A stretch of 64,000 nucleotides of DNA from contig NC_016473.1 in assembly GCF_000226095.1 (NCBI RefSeq), positions 4,712,001 through 4,776,000 of the forward strand. The letters run 5' to 3'. The notes under the pieces were generated by a model that saw only the letters and a list, made by a program, of their open reading frames with translations, was not told where the DNA came from and did not search any database. The stretch's first letter is position 1, and each line of letters starts with the position of its first letter. Below, in pieces: positions 1 through 11,292 of the stretch. The stretch is from Thermothelomyces thermophilus ATCC 42464. Its lineage: Eukaryota > Ascomycota > Sordariomycetes > Sordariales > Chaetomiaceae. The position numbers and the translations under genes are program-made.

Positions 1-968
1 TTGTACGGAGATATTGTCGCTCAGTCGTTAGTCGGTTTTGGGAAATGATACGGCGTCTGAAATTCGGAACCCCATCATCTTGGAGCAACGGAGCACGCCT
101 TGGTTCCTTCCTGTTGTTGTAATCCTTGTCAGTTCTGCAACCAGAACCAATCAACAATGCCGAAAGCCGTTTAACGTCACCACCCGTTCCCGATTAGGCG
201 CTGAAACACCTATGCACACTAGGTTTGCCTGGCATCTCGCGGTAATCAAGCCCCTTCATTCGCGGGTCCCTTCTCGGGGTCCTTGTTGTCGCCCACGAGG
301 ATCGAGCCGCCGCCTCTTGGTTCGAAAATCGCGAGTCTGAAACCGCAACTTGTTCGCCTGGCTGTTCGATTCTTCTCTGCCAGTCAAGCGGCTTCGACAG
401 CCTGAGACTTTAGAGTACCGCGCTTGCAGCCCCAAACCCGCCGCGCAGCGGACAGTCGAGAGAGGGCGTTCAACATTTCCTGGCGCAAACCTGTGGTGCA
501 CCTAAAGTACAATACACGCCTACACGCGCGCGCCTCAGGACGAACGGCACAAAGATCGAGACGGTAGAGGGGGCCGCGCACGGAGAAAGAGGCGTTGCGA
601 ATACACAGCCAACCCGATCGACGCCGACTTCTCGGCACGACAACCGGCGGCCGCGCGGCTGCGGCGAAGGAGGCAAAGTAATTCGTACACCGGCAGGTGA
701 CACGATCCCACAGCCACCTCGCCGACACCCGACCTTCCAACGTGGGGCCGACCCCTCTGACACTTTGACGATTCTTTCAGAACACTCAGCCGTCCGAATC
801 GGTAACATATTCTTCGTTACTGTAGACATAACGCAGAAAGCCCGCCCGAGCTAGGACTCACGGGTTGCATGCGCTTTGGCAGCGGTTTGGCGGTTTGCCG
901 CACCTCCTCGATTCGTTAGACGCACAGCTCGTTGCGTTTCAGTCGACTCCGTGGAGTTTCAGACAACC
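1..968. other. Upstream region of chitin synthase
   Basis: No gene was recognised. Short open frames on both strands have no recognisable domain or splice pattern. The last few hundred bases probably hold the promoter and 5' leader of the chitin synthase, whose ATG is at 969. Confidence 0.6.
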
Positions 969-3900
969 ATGTCGTACAATCGATTAGGTAAGTGGACATC
1001 CTCGTTCCTGATATCTCCTTCTATGAGGGCCATCTTTGCTGCAAGCTGGTCGTCGTCGCGAGCTGGCCCTCGAATCCACATTCTTTACCTCGGTCCTCAC
1101 GTTCTTTGACTGTCTGTATCCAAGAGGCCTGCCTCCTTGGGCTTCTCTCGTTTTCGCGCCTCTCTTGCCCGCGGCCTGAAATTTCTCCTTGCGATCTGTG
1201 CCGGTGCCGCGATCCTGCTGCGTTTTCCGGTCAAGGCGCGAGCCCTAGGAGCAAGTCAACGTCCAGTTTGCGGCGACTGCTTGGCCTTTTAGTATACGAC
1301 CGTCTCAGGCTCCGCGGCGTAGCTCGTGGCCATCTCTGGTCTGTAACGCGCTGGCCTGCACACCGAAGGATTTCACTCGTACCGGTCAGAGAGAAGTGTT
1401 GGTCGGTCGGTACCAAGGTTAGCTAACCGTGCCTCATCATCCAGACGACGACTATTACGAGAGCCACCCATTGGAGACCAGGATGCATAGGACGCCGTCC
1501 CCTACGCATCCACTCCAACACGGGTATCACCTAGAAGACAACCCGTACGGACACTCGCAACTCGACATACCCCAAGGTCCTGGCAGGTACAGTCCGGGCG
1601 ACGCATTACATATGCAGACAGCAGTGAGTACAGCCGACCTTGGGGCATGCGGTGGGGAGAAGGAGGGAGTAAAAGGTCGCCAGCCCGACTGACAAAGCTA
1701 CCAGCAATCAGTCGACAACCTCGGGAGCTACTCGGTCAACCCCGAGGCGCATCACGATGCCTACTACAACCAACCTTACGAGCCGCACCCTACAGGGCAC
1801 TCGGGATACGACCAAACGCCGTACTACGACGATGATCGGCGGCCGATGCTAGCCCACAACGGCTCCCAAGTCGGCGCAAGCGACCCATACCACGACAACC
1901 AGCAGCCCAGGCCAAACAATGGAATCAAGAGGTGGAAGACGGTGAAGCAGGTGCTCCTGTACCGGGGGAACTTGGTCCTCGACTGCCCGATCCCTCCAAA
2001 GCTGCTGAACCAGCTGCCCCACGGAGAGCGCGATGAGTTTACCCACATGCGCTACTCGGCCGCGACATGCGACCCGGCCGACTTCTACGAGGAGAACTTC
2101 ACCCTCCGTCAGAAGCTGTTCAGCAAGCCCCGGCACACGGAGCTGTTCATCGTTGTGACCATGTACAACGAGGACGAGATCCTGTTTGCGCGCACCATGA
2201 TCGGCGTCTTCAAGAACATCGAGTACATGTGCAAGCGGACCGAGAGCAAGACGTGGGGCAAGGACGCCTGGAAGAAGATCGTCGTCTGCGTCGTCAGCGA
2301 CGGCCGCGCCAAGATCAACCCGCGGACCCGGGCGCTATTGGCCGGTATGGGCGTGTACCAGGAGGGTATCGCCAAGCAGCAGGTCAACGGCAAGGACGTC
2401 ACGGCGCACATTTACGAGTACACGACTCAGGTTGGCATGGCCATCCGGAACGACGTCGTGCAGCTCATCCCCAAGCAGCAGCCCGTGCAGATGCTGTTCT
2501 GCCTCAAGGAGAAGAACCAGAAGAAGATCAACTCGCACCGCTGGTTCTTCCAGGCCTTTGGTCGCGTCCTGGACCCCAACATCTGCGTGCTGATCGACGC
2601 CGGTACCAAGCCGGGTAGCACCTCCATCTACCACCTCTGGAAGGCCTTTGACCTGGAGCCCATGTGTGCCGGCGCCTGCGGTGAGATCAAGGCCATGCTG
2701 GGCACGGGCGGCAAAAACCTTCTCAACCCGCTGGTCGCCACCCAGAACTTTGAGTACAAGATGAGCAACATCTTGGACAAGCCTCTGGAATCGGCCTTCG
2801 GCTTCATCTCCGTGCTGCCCGGCGCCTTCTCCGCCTACCGCTATGTTGCCCTCCAGAACGACAAGAACGGCAAGGGCCCGTTGGAGAAGTATTTTGCAGG
2901 CGAAAAGCTTCACGGTGCCGGCGCCGGCATTTTCACCGCCAACATGTACCTCGCCGAGGATCGTATCCTCTGCTTCGAGCTCGTCACCAAGCGCAACTGC
3001 CACTGGATCCTGCAGTATGTCAAGTCGGCCACGGGCGAGACCGACGTGCCCGACACAGTGACCGAATTGATCTTGCAGCGCCGCCGCTGGCTGAACGGGT
3101 CCTTCTTCGCCGCCATCTACGCCATCGTCCACTTCCACCAGTTCTTCCGCTCGGATCATTCCCTCATGCGCAAGCTGGCCTTCTTTATCGAGTTCGTCTT
3201 CAACACGGTCAACATGATCTTTGCTTGGTTCGCTATCGGCAACTTCTTCTTGGTGTTCAAGATTCTTACAACCAGCCTGGGCGACGAAAACCTGCTAGGC
3301 GAGGTCGGGAAGATCCTTAGTGTGGTGTTCACCTGGTTGTACGGCGTCTCGCTGGTGACGTGCTTCGTGCTGTCGATGGGCAACCGCCCGGCAGGATCAG
3401 GGCCGTACTACATGGCCATGGTTGTCTTCTGGGCTATTCTTTTCATGTAGGTCTTCTTTTTTTTCTTTTTTTTCTTTTTTTTTTTCCCTCTCTTCCCCTC
3501 TTGCCCCAGGATAGTGACAGCATGAACTGACGTCGAGTTTCCAGCTACCTCATGTTCGCTGCCATCTACATCGCCGTCAACGCCATCATCACGGATCTTA
3601 ATGCGCACGGCTTCAGCATCGACTCGCTCTTCAAGAACAAAGTCTTTTACACGCTGATCGTGTCCGTCATGTCGACCTACGGCATCTGGCTGATCGCCTC
3701 CCTGCTCATGTTCGACCCCTGGCACATGTTCACCTCGCTCATCCAGTACATGCTCCTCTCGCCCACCTACACCAACGTACTCAACGTCTACGCCTTTTGT
3801 AACACGCACGACATCTCGTGGGGTACCAAGGGCGACGACAAGCCGGAGGCCCTGCCATCGGTCAACACCAAGGACGGGCAGGGCAAGACGGACCTGCCGG

Positions 3901-4265
3901 ACGAGGGCGACCTTAACGCGCAGTACGAGCGCGAGCTGCAGGTGTTCAGCCGGAAGCCGGTCAAGGAGGTCAAGCCGCCGACGCCGAGCCAGATCGAGGA
4001 GAAGCAGATGGACTACTACCGCGGCGTGCGCACCGTGGTCGTGCTGGTCTGGATGATCACCAACTTTGCCCTCTGCGCCGTCGTCCTCTCGACCGCGGGC
4101 GTCGACAAGATCGTGCCCGGCAACGGAGAGTCGGAGGAGGAGATCAAGAGCAACCGCGCCAACGTCTACCTCAGCGTCGTCCTCTGGTCCGTGGCCGGTC
4201 TGTCGGCGTTCAAGTTCCTCGGCGCGCTCTGGTTCCTGGTGGTGAGGATGTTCAGGGGCGTCTAG
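969..4265 (+). CDS. chs: Chitin synthase, division 1, probably class I
   Basis: Plasma-membrane glycosyltransferase that polymerises UDP-GlcNAc into chitin. I read four exons: 969-987, 1445-1623, 1705-3446 and 3545-4265, giving 886 residues, the usual length for the family. The start MSYNRL comes from a 19-nt first coding exon followed by a 457-nt intron (GTAAGT donor, CAG acceptor) that joins in frame to DDDYYES. The first 110 residues are a Tyr/His/Pro-rich disordered tail. The catalytic core follows, with EDR at 484-486 and QRRRW at 524-528, then about six to seven membrane segments and the SWGTKG motif. The core wording ([35 protein letters not shown]) fits class I/II and not class III. 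The class I call is from memory of family alignments and is less certain than the enzyme call. Confidence 0.93.
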
Positions 4266-7194
4266 ACAGATGAGAGAGAATCGAGAGCTGGTCGGTACCC
4301 GCCGCGCAAGGGTTTGTGTGTGAAGAGGAGGAAAGTTAGTTGATCTGACTGATATATGGAAAAAAATCTTTTTTTTCCTTTCATTTTCTTCTTGTTCGTC
4401 GCACTTGCGTTCGACTCTGGGGCCAGCGCCAACCGACGGGGCTGCCAGTCAGCCGGTCAGCGGAAATGTGCGAGCCTGCATTTGAGGGATGCAATGATTC
4501 ATGTCTTCTGGACCTGTTTTATTCTTTTGATTCCTATTTCGCCGCTGTCTTTTTTTTTTTTTTTTTGGCCTAGTCATGACGTTCGGATTCTGATGGAATC
4601 TTTTGAAACGAGGTGTTGATGTGGAGATTCCCAGCGACGGAGTAGTACTTGTTTTGTTTGTATGTTTCAAAAGACGGAGAGAGCATGTGTGTCAGCTTCA
4701 TCTGTGTTTGGAAGAGATTAATACCCTCTGAGACTCTATGACCGTGCTGCGAGTCTCTTCGAGTGCGTGGCGTTGGTGTCACTGGTTGAGATGGCTGGCT
4801 TTTGTCAAACTTTATGCTTGAACTGCCGGAAAAGCGGGCAGCGCCGAGGCGAATACATCGCATGCATGTTCTTAAAGCTGTGGTTAAACATGTATTTTGC
4901 CAACTCTGGTAGCCTTCTCTGCTGTATGGTCGGCCGCTTTTTGCCCCCTGTACTTGCTGTCGCACTCAGTTACCTCAGCTTCTTTTGAAAATGCCGAGCC
5001 CTTTTCGGACATTTAGTCCGAGAAGGTCGTTCGGCACCAGCGTGGCGTCAATGGTACACTAGGAGCCTATTGGTGCTGAACATCGAAGATAAACAAAGCT
5101 AATATGAAAGTCTCGAGCATATCATCGGAATGTTCCAGGCACTTCTCGGAACGGGCCGTTCAGGCATGCAATGTTACCCCAGGCTTGCAAGACACTCTAC
5201 AAGAAAAAGCCAACCTCGATGTGCCTTACTCTACGAAGTAGCTTGTGTGGGAGTTCACACGGAGCATACTTGTTCATAGCGCTCTCTAGTCTAATTCAGC
5301 AGAAGACATAGCATGAGCCGCCGAGTGTCTCCGTCTTATGGCCCGCTGGGGAAGCACAGTCCGTAGTAGAACGTTGCACAACAGTTCGACAAGCCATGCC
5401 ATTTCCGCGGAGGCAGCCTGCGATGATGATCAGGAACGGCGGTTCCCACCGCAGGCGACAACATAAGGAGGGACGTTCTGATGGGCCAAAAAAAAGACGG
5501 GTAATGAGACGGGCCAGGAGGGAGGGGAGGGCGGCATGGTTCAGGGACACGCGTCGTCAATTAGAGACAAAAAAAACATGGTGACGGCTTGAAAGGTGGC
5601 GGCTCGGTAGACAGAAACAGCAGGGCTGAAGCCACGGCTTGCCTTAGGTGAATCACCTCGTCTCTTTTCGATGAAGGCCGAAAGCGCGATGACAGGCGTT
5701 TGTGTTCTTTTGCTAGGTTTCCGATTCTGGCTTAGATGGGTTCGAGATACAAGTTTCTGGAAAGATGGGAAGCGAGGATGCAGAAAGGGGGCCTTCGGAA
5801 GGCGCCTACCTGCCGGCTCCAGATCTCTTTGAAAATCCGGGGTTGTCATCGACCGGGTTTGTTTCTTTCTTTGACGGAGGAGCGAGTGCACACTAACGAA
5901 CCCACTTTCCAACGACAAACTTGGACACGGAAAGAATGACTCTGTTCTGAAGCTCGCGAGCTCCTGGAAGATTTTTATTGCCAAGTGGGAGGCTTAGCTT
6001 CGCGCCCAGCCACGCCCTGCTTGGAAGGCGCAACCGCACCCTCTTGACGCAATACTGCCGCTAGAACAGCGAACAACGTGCTGCAGCCGGGTTGACTTGT
6101 TGGAGGCATACTGGCGTCAGCCGTCTGCAGGTGGTGCAAAAAGCGCCGGTTGCCGCGTGGTTGTACGAAATTTCAACAGCGGCCGCTTGGCATTGAGGTT
6201 TGCAGGGGTTCCGCCAAGGCCCATTAAGAGGTACTGTTTTGCTGGATTCACAGCGAAAAGGTACTTTGCGGGGAAGCAAAACGATTGCGTAACGAATAAG
6301 ACGGTAGCGCGCCGCGTGACCACTCCGAAGTTTTCATCAAGTAACGGAAAGCTTGTACTGGAGTCTCAGCTTCAACTTGGAACTCCAACGTCAAGCCAAC
6401 GAGTGGCACCTGACGCCATCCTTCAGCCGCCCAGCATTGGTCAGATCGATGCGCAAAAGCTGACTTGTTGACTCCCTGCCGCTGCTCATTAACTACCGTG
6501 AGCGCTGAAGCGATGTTCTGCCAGTTGCCGTCAGTGGCTTGCTGCCCGGCGCATGGCTTGTGTTTGCATTCGTGGCTGCCGGGCCACGAGTTGACGTAAC
6601 TTTGCTCGGGGCTTTGCTCTGCAGGTTTGTGCCTTGGAGAGCCGCTCGGCTGGGCAAGCGTCCCTAGGCCTCTCATTTGGTTGGCTTGAAGGCTGATGAG
6701 GTGAAAGTGTACCGATGTATCTACAGACATACCCAGTCGGCACATTGGTGGAAGCAACGGATTGCGCGATTCAGCGCAAGCCATTGTGGTCATGCGACTT
6801 CCCGCCCAGAGCCCGGGCTGGAGTTACAGCCTTTTTTTGGAAGGAGACTTTTTCCTCGGCTGCGAGGGGCTGGCACCACTTACTCTTACTCTCTACACAA
6901 CCCATCCCGGTCTTAAAAGTCCTTTCTCCTGCTCCAGACTTCCCCTCAAAACCGAACGGTGTCACAGCAACCAGCCATATTTGCGGCAAGTCGCAATCAC
7001 CTCAATTTCAGATCTCTCGACCGTAAAAGCTCAGCCTTCACATCGAGCTCTCCTCTGCAAAAGTCTCCGGACAACAACAAGACACAACGGCACTGTAGCC
7101 ACCGCATACCACAAGTACTCTACATACCCATATACAAAGGCACCGCGACCTACTCCACCACCTAGCAACAAGCAACCAATTCAAAGAGGTTATA
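4266..7194. other. Intergenic region, chitin synthase to Par32-like gene
   Basis: Nothing coding was recognised. The longest open frames (181 codons on the minus strand at 6248-6793, 147 codons at 5541-5984) have no domain and unremarkable composition. T-runs at 4367-4378 and 4550-4566 lie in the likely 3' end of the chitin synthase transcript. From about 6890 to 7194 the sequence is C/A-rich and pyrimidine-patterned, as expected for the promoter and leader of the gene at 7195. Confidence 0.5.
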
Positions 7195-7659
7195 ATGGCC
7201 TACACCATCACCGAACCACACCCGACGGTGCCCCAAAACAGCTACACCCACTCGGGCCGCGGCGGCCTTGGCAACTTCTTCCGTGCGCCAGCAACGACCT
7301 CCCCAAGCGGCGTGCCGACCCCGGCCACCACGAGCACGACCTCCTCCTCCAGCAGCCGCCGCTTCTACTCGGGCCGCGGCGGCGCCGGTAACGCCCACGC
7401 GGCCTCGGAGCGGCCCGTGATCTCGTTCGACGAGGAGTACGCGCGCGCCGAGGTGCGCGAGAAGAAGGCGGCCGGCATGAGCCACGTCGGGCGCGGCGGC
7501 GCCGGCAACATCTTCTTCACTAGCCCCTCGGCAGACGAGGACGGCGCCACGCTCGGTCGTCGCGACTCGGCCAGCACCCAGGGCAGCTGGCGGTCCTCGA
7601 CGTCGACCGTCAGCTCGCTCGCCGGCTTCTGGGGTCGGGTGAAGAGCGCGGGGCACTAG
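7195..7659 (+). CDS. DUF3602/Par32-like GRGGAGN-repeat protein
   Basis: Intronless, 154 residues. Three copies of a glycine-rich motif stand out: HSGRGGLGNFF near residue 20, SGRGGAGN near 59 and GRGGAGNIFF near 100. They are separated by Ser/Thr-rich disordered linkers and followed by a Ser/Thr-rich tail. This repeat is the hallmark of the fungal DUF3602 family. That family includes yeast Par32, a TOR-responsive phosphoprotein that inhibits ammonium permeases. Whether this member does the same is inference. There is no signal peptide or membrane segment, so a cytosolic or peripheral location is likely. The ATG at 7195 is the first in frame and is followed immediately by the conserved part. 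Confidence 0.85.
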   Translation: MAYTITEPHPTVPQNSYTHSGRGGLGNFFRAPATTSPSGVPTPATTSTTSSSSSRRFYSGRGGAGNAHAASERPVISFDEEYARAEVREKKAAGMSHVGRGGAGNIFFTSPSADEDGATLGRRDSASTQGSWRSSTSTVSSLAGFWGRVKSAGH

Positions 7660-8462
7660 AGCTCTCTCTCTCACTCACACACTCTCTCCCTTTCTCTCCT
7701 TTGTTGTCTAATCGGTTGTATTGTCTTTGCAAGCAAGGCGTTTTGGCGAGCGTCAAGGGAAGGGCTATGTGTTAGGAGCGGCGACCATGTCACGCTCAAA
7801 GTCCGTTCTGGGTTTGGGCACGGTGAAAAGGGAAAAAAAAAAAAGTTCATGTGATGTTGAGGAAGGGAACGGATGGAGCACGGGTTGTGTCAGTAGGGCA
7901 GAGCTCTGCTCGCCCGTCATGCACGAGGAAAAAGGATCAGAACAAAAAGAAAAAGGCGCGGGATTCATGGGGATGGGCGTTCTTCTTGACGGACTTGTAC
8001 GAATCAATATACCCCCAACTGCGATGATGGTTTTTCTTGGCACAATGTACTCATTATGAGTCTTTTGGATTTCTGCGCATCGGTGAATCGTGATGCCCTT
8101 GATCATGGAAAGAGATTTCCACCAGTTATTCTGTCTAGCCAAGGCCTTGTTCCGTCAATCAAAACTGGGTATCATTCATCTTCTCTAAACGCTCGCGGCA
8201 AGCTGCTCTTCATCACAGCACACGCACTATCCGACACCCCGGCTTCCATCGATCGCTTCACGAACCACGTCTCGCACATCATTCATCATGTCTCCGTAAT
8301 CTGCGACGGGCAGGAACTTCGCACTCCGACCACGCAAGTTCAAGACGCCCTCCTTCAGTGGCTTTTGGTGGTTCACATATGTACTCGGCGAAATCGATAT
8401 GAGACTAGGCTGAACCGCCGAGGGGCCAGCTCGTGAGACATCTTCCTTACAGGGCGGCGAAC
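7660..8462. other. Convergent intergenic region, Par32-like and arp1 3' ends
   Basis: A CT-rich 3' trailer of the plus-strand gene runs at about 7660-7700. An A-run lies at 7831-7842. The rest is shared 3' flank. The 126-codon plus-strand frame at 8056-8436 has no recognisable content. Confidence 0.5.
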
Positions 8463-9944
8463 TCATGTGAATTTGGTATGGATAATGTCAGGGTTCTCAT
8501 GCCAGTCATCGATGCTGACCCACATCTATATCAACACATAATCGAATGATTAGCCCCTCACTGGTCTTTGCTAGGCAGACGATTGAAAGGAACAAGAGGG
8601 GGGGGGGAAGAAGAAGAAGAAAGAAAGGCGCGCGACCAACCTTTCTGAAGGTGCTCAGGCCGGCAAGGATGCTGCCACCGATCCAGGTTGAGTACTTGCG
8701 CTCCGGAGGCGCAAAGATCTTTATCCTCATGTCTTTGACGGCGACGCGCTGCACCTCGGACAGCAGGCGGTCGCCAAAGCCCTTGGTGAGGGTGCTGCCG
8801 CCGGACAGCACAATGTTGGAGTACAGATCTTTGCGCAGGTCGAGGTCGGTCCTGTTGATCGAGTCGACGACGATCTGGTGCACGCCGGGGTACTCGAGTC
8901 CGATAATTTCTGGGTCAAAGAGGATCTCGGGGGCGCGGAAGCGTTCGGCGCCGATCTGTAAAGGATCATCATGTTAAGACCGGGCTTCTTTTTTTTTTGG
9001 TTTGGTTTGGTTTGGTTTGGTTTGAATGTTGTGACGAGCCCTCAGGGGAAAATAAAATAAATCCCCCCATTCCACCGGACGCATACCTTGAGCTTGTTCC
9101 CATCTGGCAACACGTACTCGGCAACCTTGCTCTGGTCCAGCTTGGCTGCCGCCCACTCCTTCTCCTCCTTGCGCGGGTCTTTGGCGATGTAGGTGACGGC
9201 CTCCTTGATCAGCCGGACCACCTCCTTCTCGGCGCTCGTGTGGAAGACGTAGCCGCTCTTGCGGAGCAGCGTCTGCAGGTACTCGGTCACGTCCCGCCCC
9301 GCCACGTCAATCCTCCGAATGCTGTTGGGCACCGTGAATCCTTGGAATACCGGCACGGCATGCGACACGCCGTCGCCCGAGTCGAGCACCACACCGGTGG
9401 TCCGGCCGCTGGCGTACAGGGAGAGGACGGCTTGGATGGAGGTGTAGATGGCTGGTACGTTGAAGGTCTCGAAGAGGATTTGGGCGGCCGTGTCCCGGTT
9501 GGAGCGCGGGTTTAGCGGTGGCTCGGTCAGGAGTACGGGGTGCTGCAGAGGAGGGGGGAGGGGGAGGGGGAGGGGGAGGGGGAATGGTTAGCTGTGCGTG
9601 TCCCGCGCGGGCTCGGTGCATCTGGAGGGCGGTACCTCTTCGCTGTCCGTCTTTAGACCCTCCTCGTACACGTATGCCCATATCTTCTCCATGTCGTCCC
9701 AGTCGGTGACGATGCCGTGCTCCAGCGGGTAATGAATCTTGAGCAGCCCACGAAGCTCGGTTGCCGCCTTCTGGCCGATGAACACATCCCCTTCCAGCGC
9801 GCCGGCCAACACCCGAAGGTGCTTCGGCCTCCCCACCCAGGAGGGGAAGTGACATTTTGGGACGTCTTCTCCGGCGAAGCCAGCCCGTATCGTCCCGGAC
9901 CCGTTGTCCAGCACAATGGGCGCGTTGTGTAGCGTGTCGGCCAT
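8463..9944 (-). CDS. arp1: Actin-related protein 1 (centractin), dynactin filament subunit
   Basis: Arp1 forms the short actin-like filament of dynactin, the cofactor that lets cytoplasmic dynein carry cargo along microtubules; the Neurospora gene is ro-4. Exons on the minus strand are 9944-9636, 9542-9087, 8955-8641 and 8525-8463, for a total of 380 residues, the same as RO-4 as I remember it. The protein begins [20 protein letters not shown] and ends in the family's [13 protein letters not shown] region. The nucleotide-binding motifs [26 protein letters not shown] and [16 protein letters not shown] are intact. Intron 3 has an uncommon GTTGGT donor. Intron 1 carries a (CCCCCT)n tract just before its acceptor, and intron 2 a TTTGG repeat. 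Without splicing, the last 21 codons including MWVSIDDW would be missed. Confidence 0.95.
8999..9023 (+). repeat. TTTGG pentanucleotide repeat in arp1 intron 2
   Basis: About five tandem copies of GGTTT/TTTGG. It is intronic (intron 8956-9086), so it does not affect the protein. Confidence 0.8.
9550..9582 (+). repeat. G-run tract in arp1 intron 1, potential G-quadruplex
   Basis: Five runs of five or six G separated by single A lie on the plus strand. On the arp1 sense strand this is a CCCCCT-type polypyrimidine tract directly ahead of the CTGCAG acceptor at 9543. Confidence 0.8.
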
Positions 9945-11292
9945 CTCGGACTCGGCGTTGGCACAAGGCTATCGTCTCGACATGCAAGGGCCCAGAAAGC
10001 TAAGATTTCTTTTGGCGGTTTCGCGTGCCCGTTGTTACCGCCGGCGAATTCCTCGGACTGACCTGCGTGTCAACCCCAGCACGCTCGCTCGAGATCGTGG
10101 GTGTGCCTTCACTCCAACGAAGGGCAGCGATGCTCTTCGTTCCCGGGCCCTGCAAGGTTTCTGGTACGAATCGCGGAAGATCGTGCACGGATACCTTCTG
10201 AGCGCGCCCCTTGCAGGTCGATTTAGCGAGCGGTTCCTCTTCTTTCTGGGTTGTGGTTCCACGGGGTAGCCCTATGTTATGTTCAGACCCTTGAATCTCG
10301 ACGCGTTCGACAAAGATGCGACGTTCGCGCGCATCATTGGCGGTCGGCCGAACCAAGCTCATGTGTGGACCCAGCTATCAACAAGGGGCATGCAACACGG
10401 GCCAAGTTCGAAAAAGCTCCCTTATCGATAGCGCATATTGGTACTCGGTACCTTAAAAGGTATTGAGCAACAGCATTCACCAACTGTTTATAAGACGAAG
10501 GCAAGTCCAATGAAGTACAGGGCGGCCAGGTACGGAACATGACAGGCTACATCGCTCACCGCAGACACGGCGGAAAACCCGCAGCAAGCCCCAAGGAATT
10601 TTACGTGTAGCAAAGAACTAAACTCGAATACGCTCATGTTCGCATTTGAACAATCCGAGGATTCGGGCCAACAACGCATTGGCCAAGCAGCGCCTGTCAA
10701 CTTGGTCTGTATGTATGTACATACATAGTACCAGAGTTGTGTAGCGTTGCGCAACGAAACAGCGGCTCTCAACAAACGAGCGCCCGATGCAGAGGGGGGT
10801 AGCCAAAAAAAAAACGTTCACGCGGATTCTTTTGTTTTTTCTCCCTTCGCTCCTTCACGAGATTGTATAGTTCTCTGCCTGTCTCTCTCATCGAGTGTGC
10901 ACACAAAGGTATGCAGGCCGACCGTTTGGCAGCTAACCAACTGGTGGATGCGCGGCCGTGATCGGGCCTTAACCCAGGATCCGGAATTCAGCAGAGGGCG
11001 ACGGGACCCGTGGGGTCCGATGTCCGTTGCTTAGTGTACGGAGGTAGTTGCGCGCCTGTGGACCAGGATCCCCGGAGACCCACAACGGAACGGGAGGAGC
11101 CTTATCACCCTTCAGGAACGCCAAAAGAGGGAAATCCATCGTCTTTCGCGGCTCCCCAACTCTGGGCGACATTGCATCTCGACATTCAACATCGCTCTTC
11201 TCTCGGGTTAAATAAGCATTTTTTCGCCAGTTACTTAATCGACGAATCGTGGCTGCAATTTAGCGCACGGATACCCATATATTTAGAGCACC
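9945..11292. promoter_or_regulatory. Divergent promoter region, arp1 / methyltransferase
   Basis: 1.35 kb lie between two divergent starts. A perfect 18-bp palindrome, TATGTATGTACATACATA, lies at 10710-10727. The sequence just before 11293 is TATATTTAGAGCACC. No coding frame was recognised. Confidence 0.5.

Noticed and set aside
2335-3159. 274-codon minus-strand frame inside the chitin synthase gene
   Set aside because: Antisense shadow of a strongly conserved exon.
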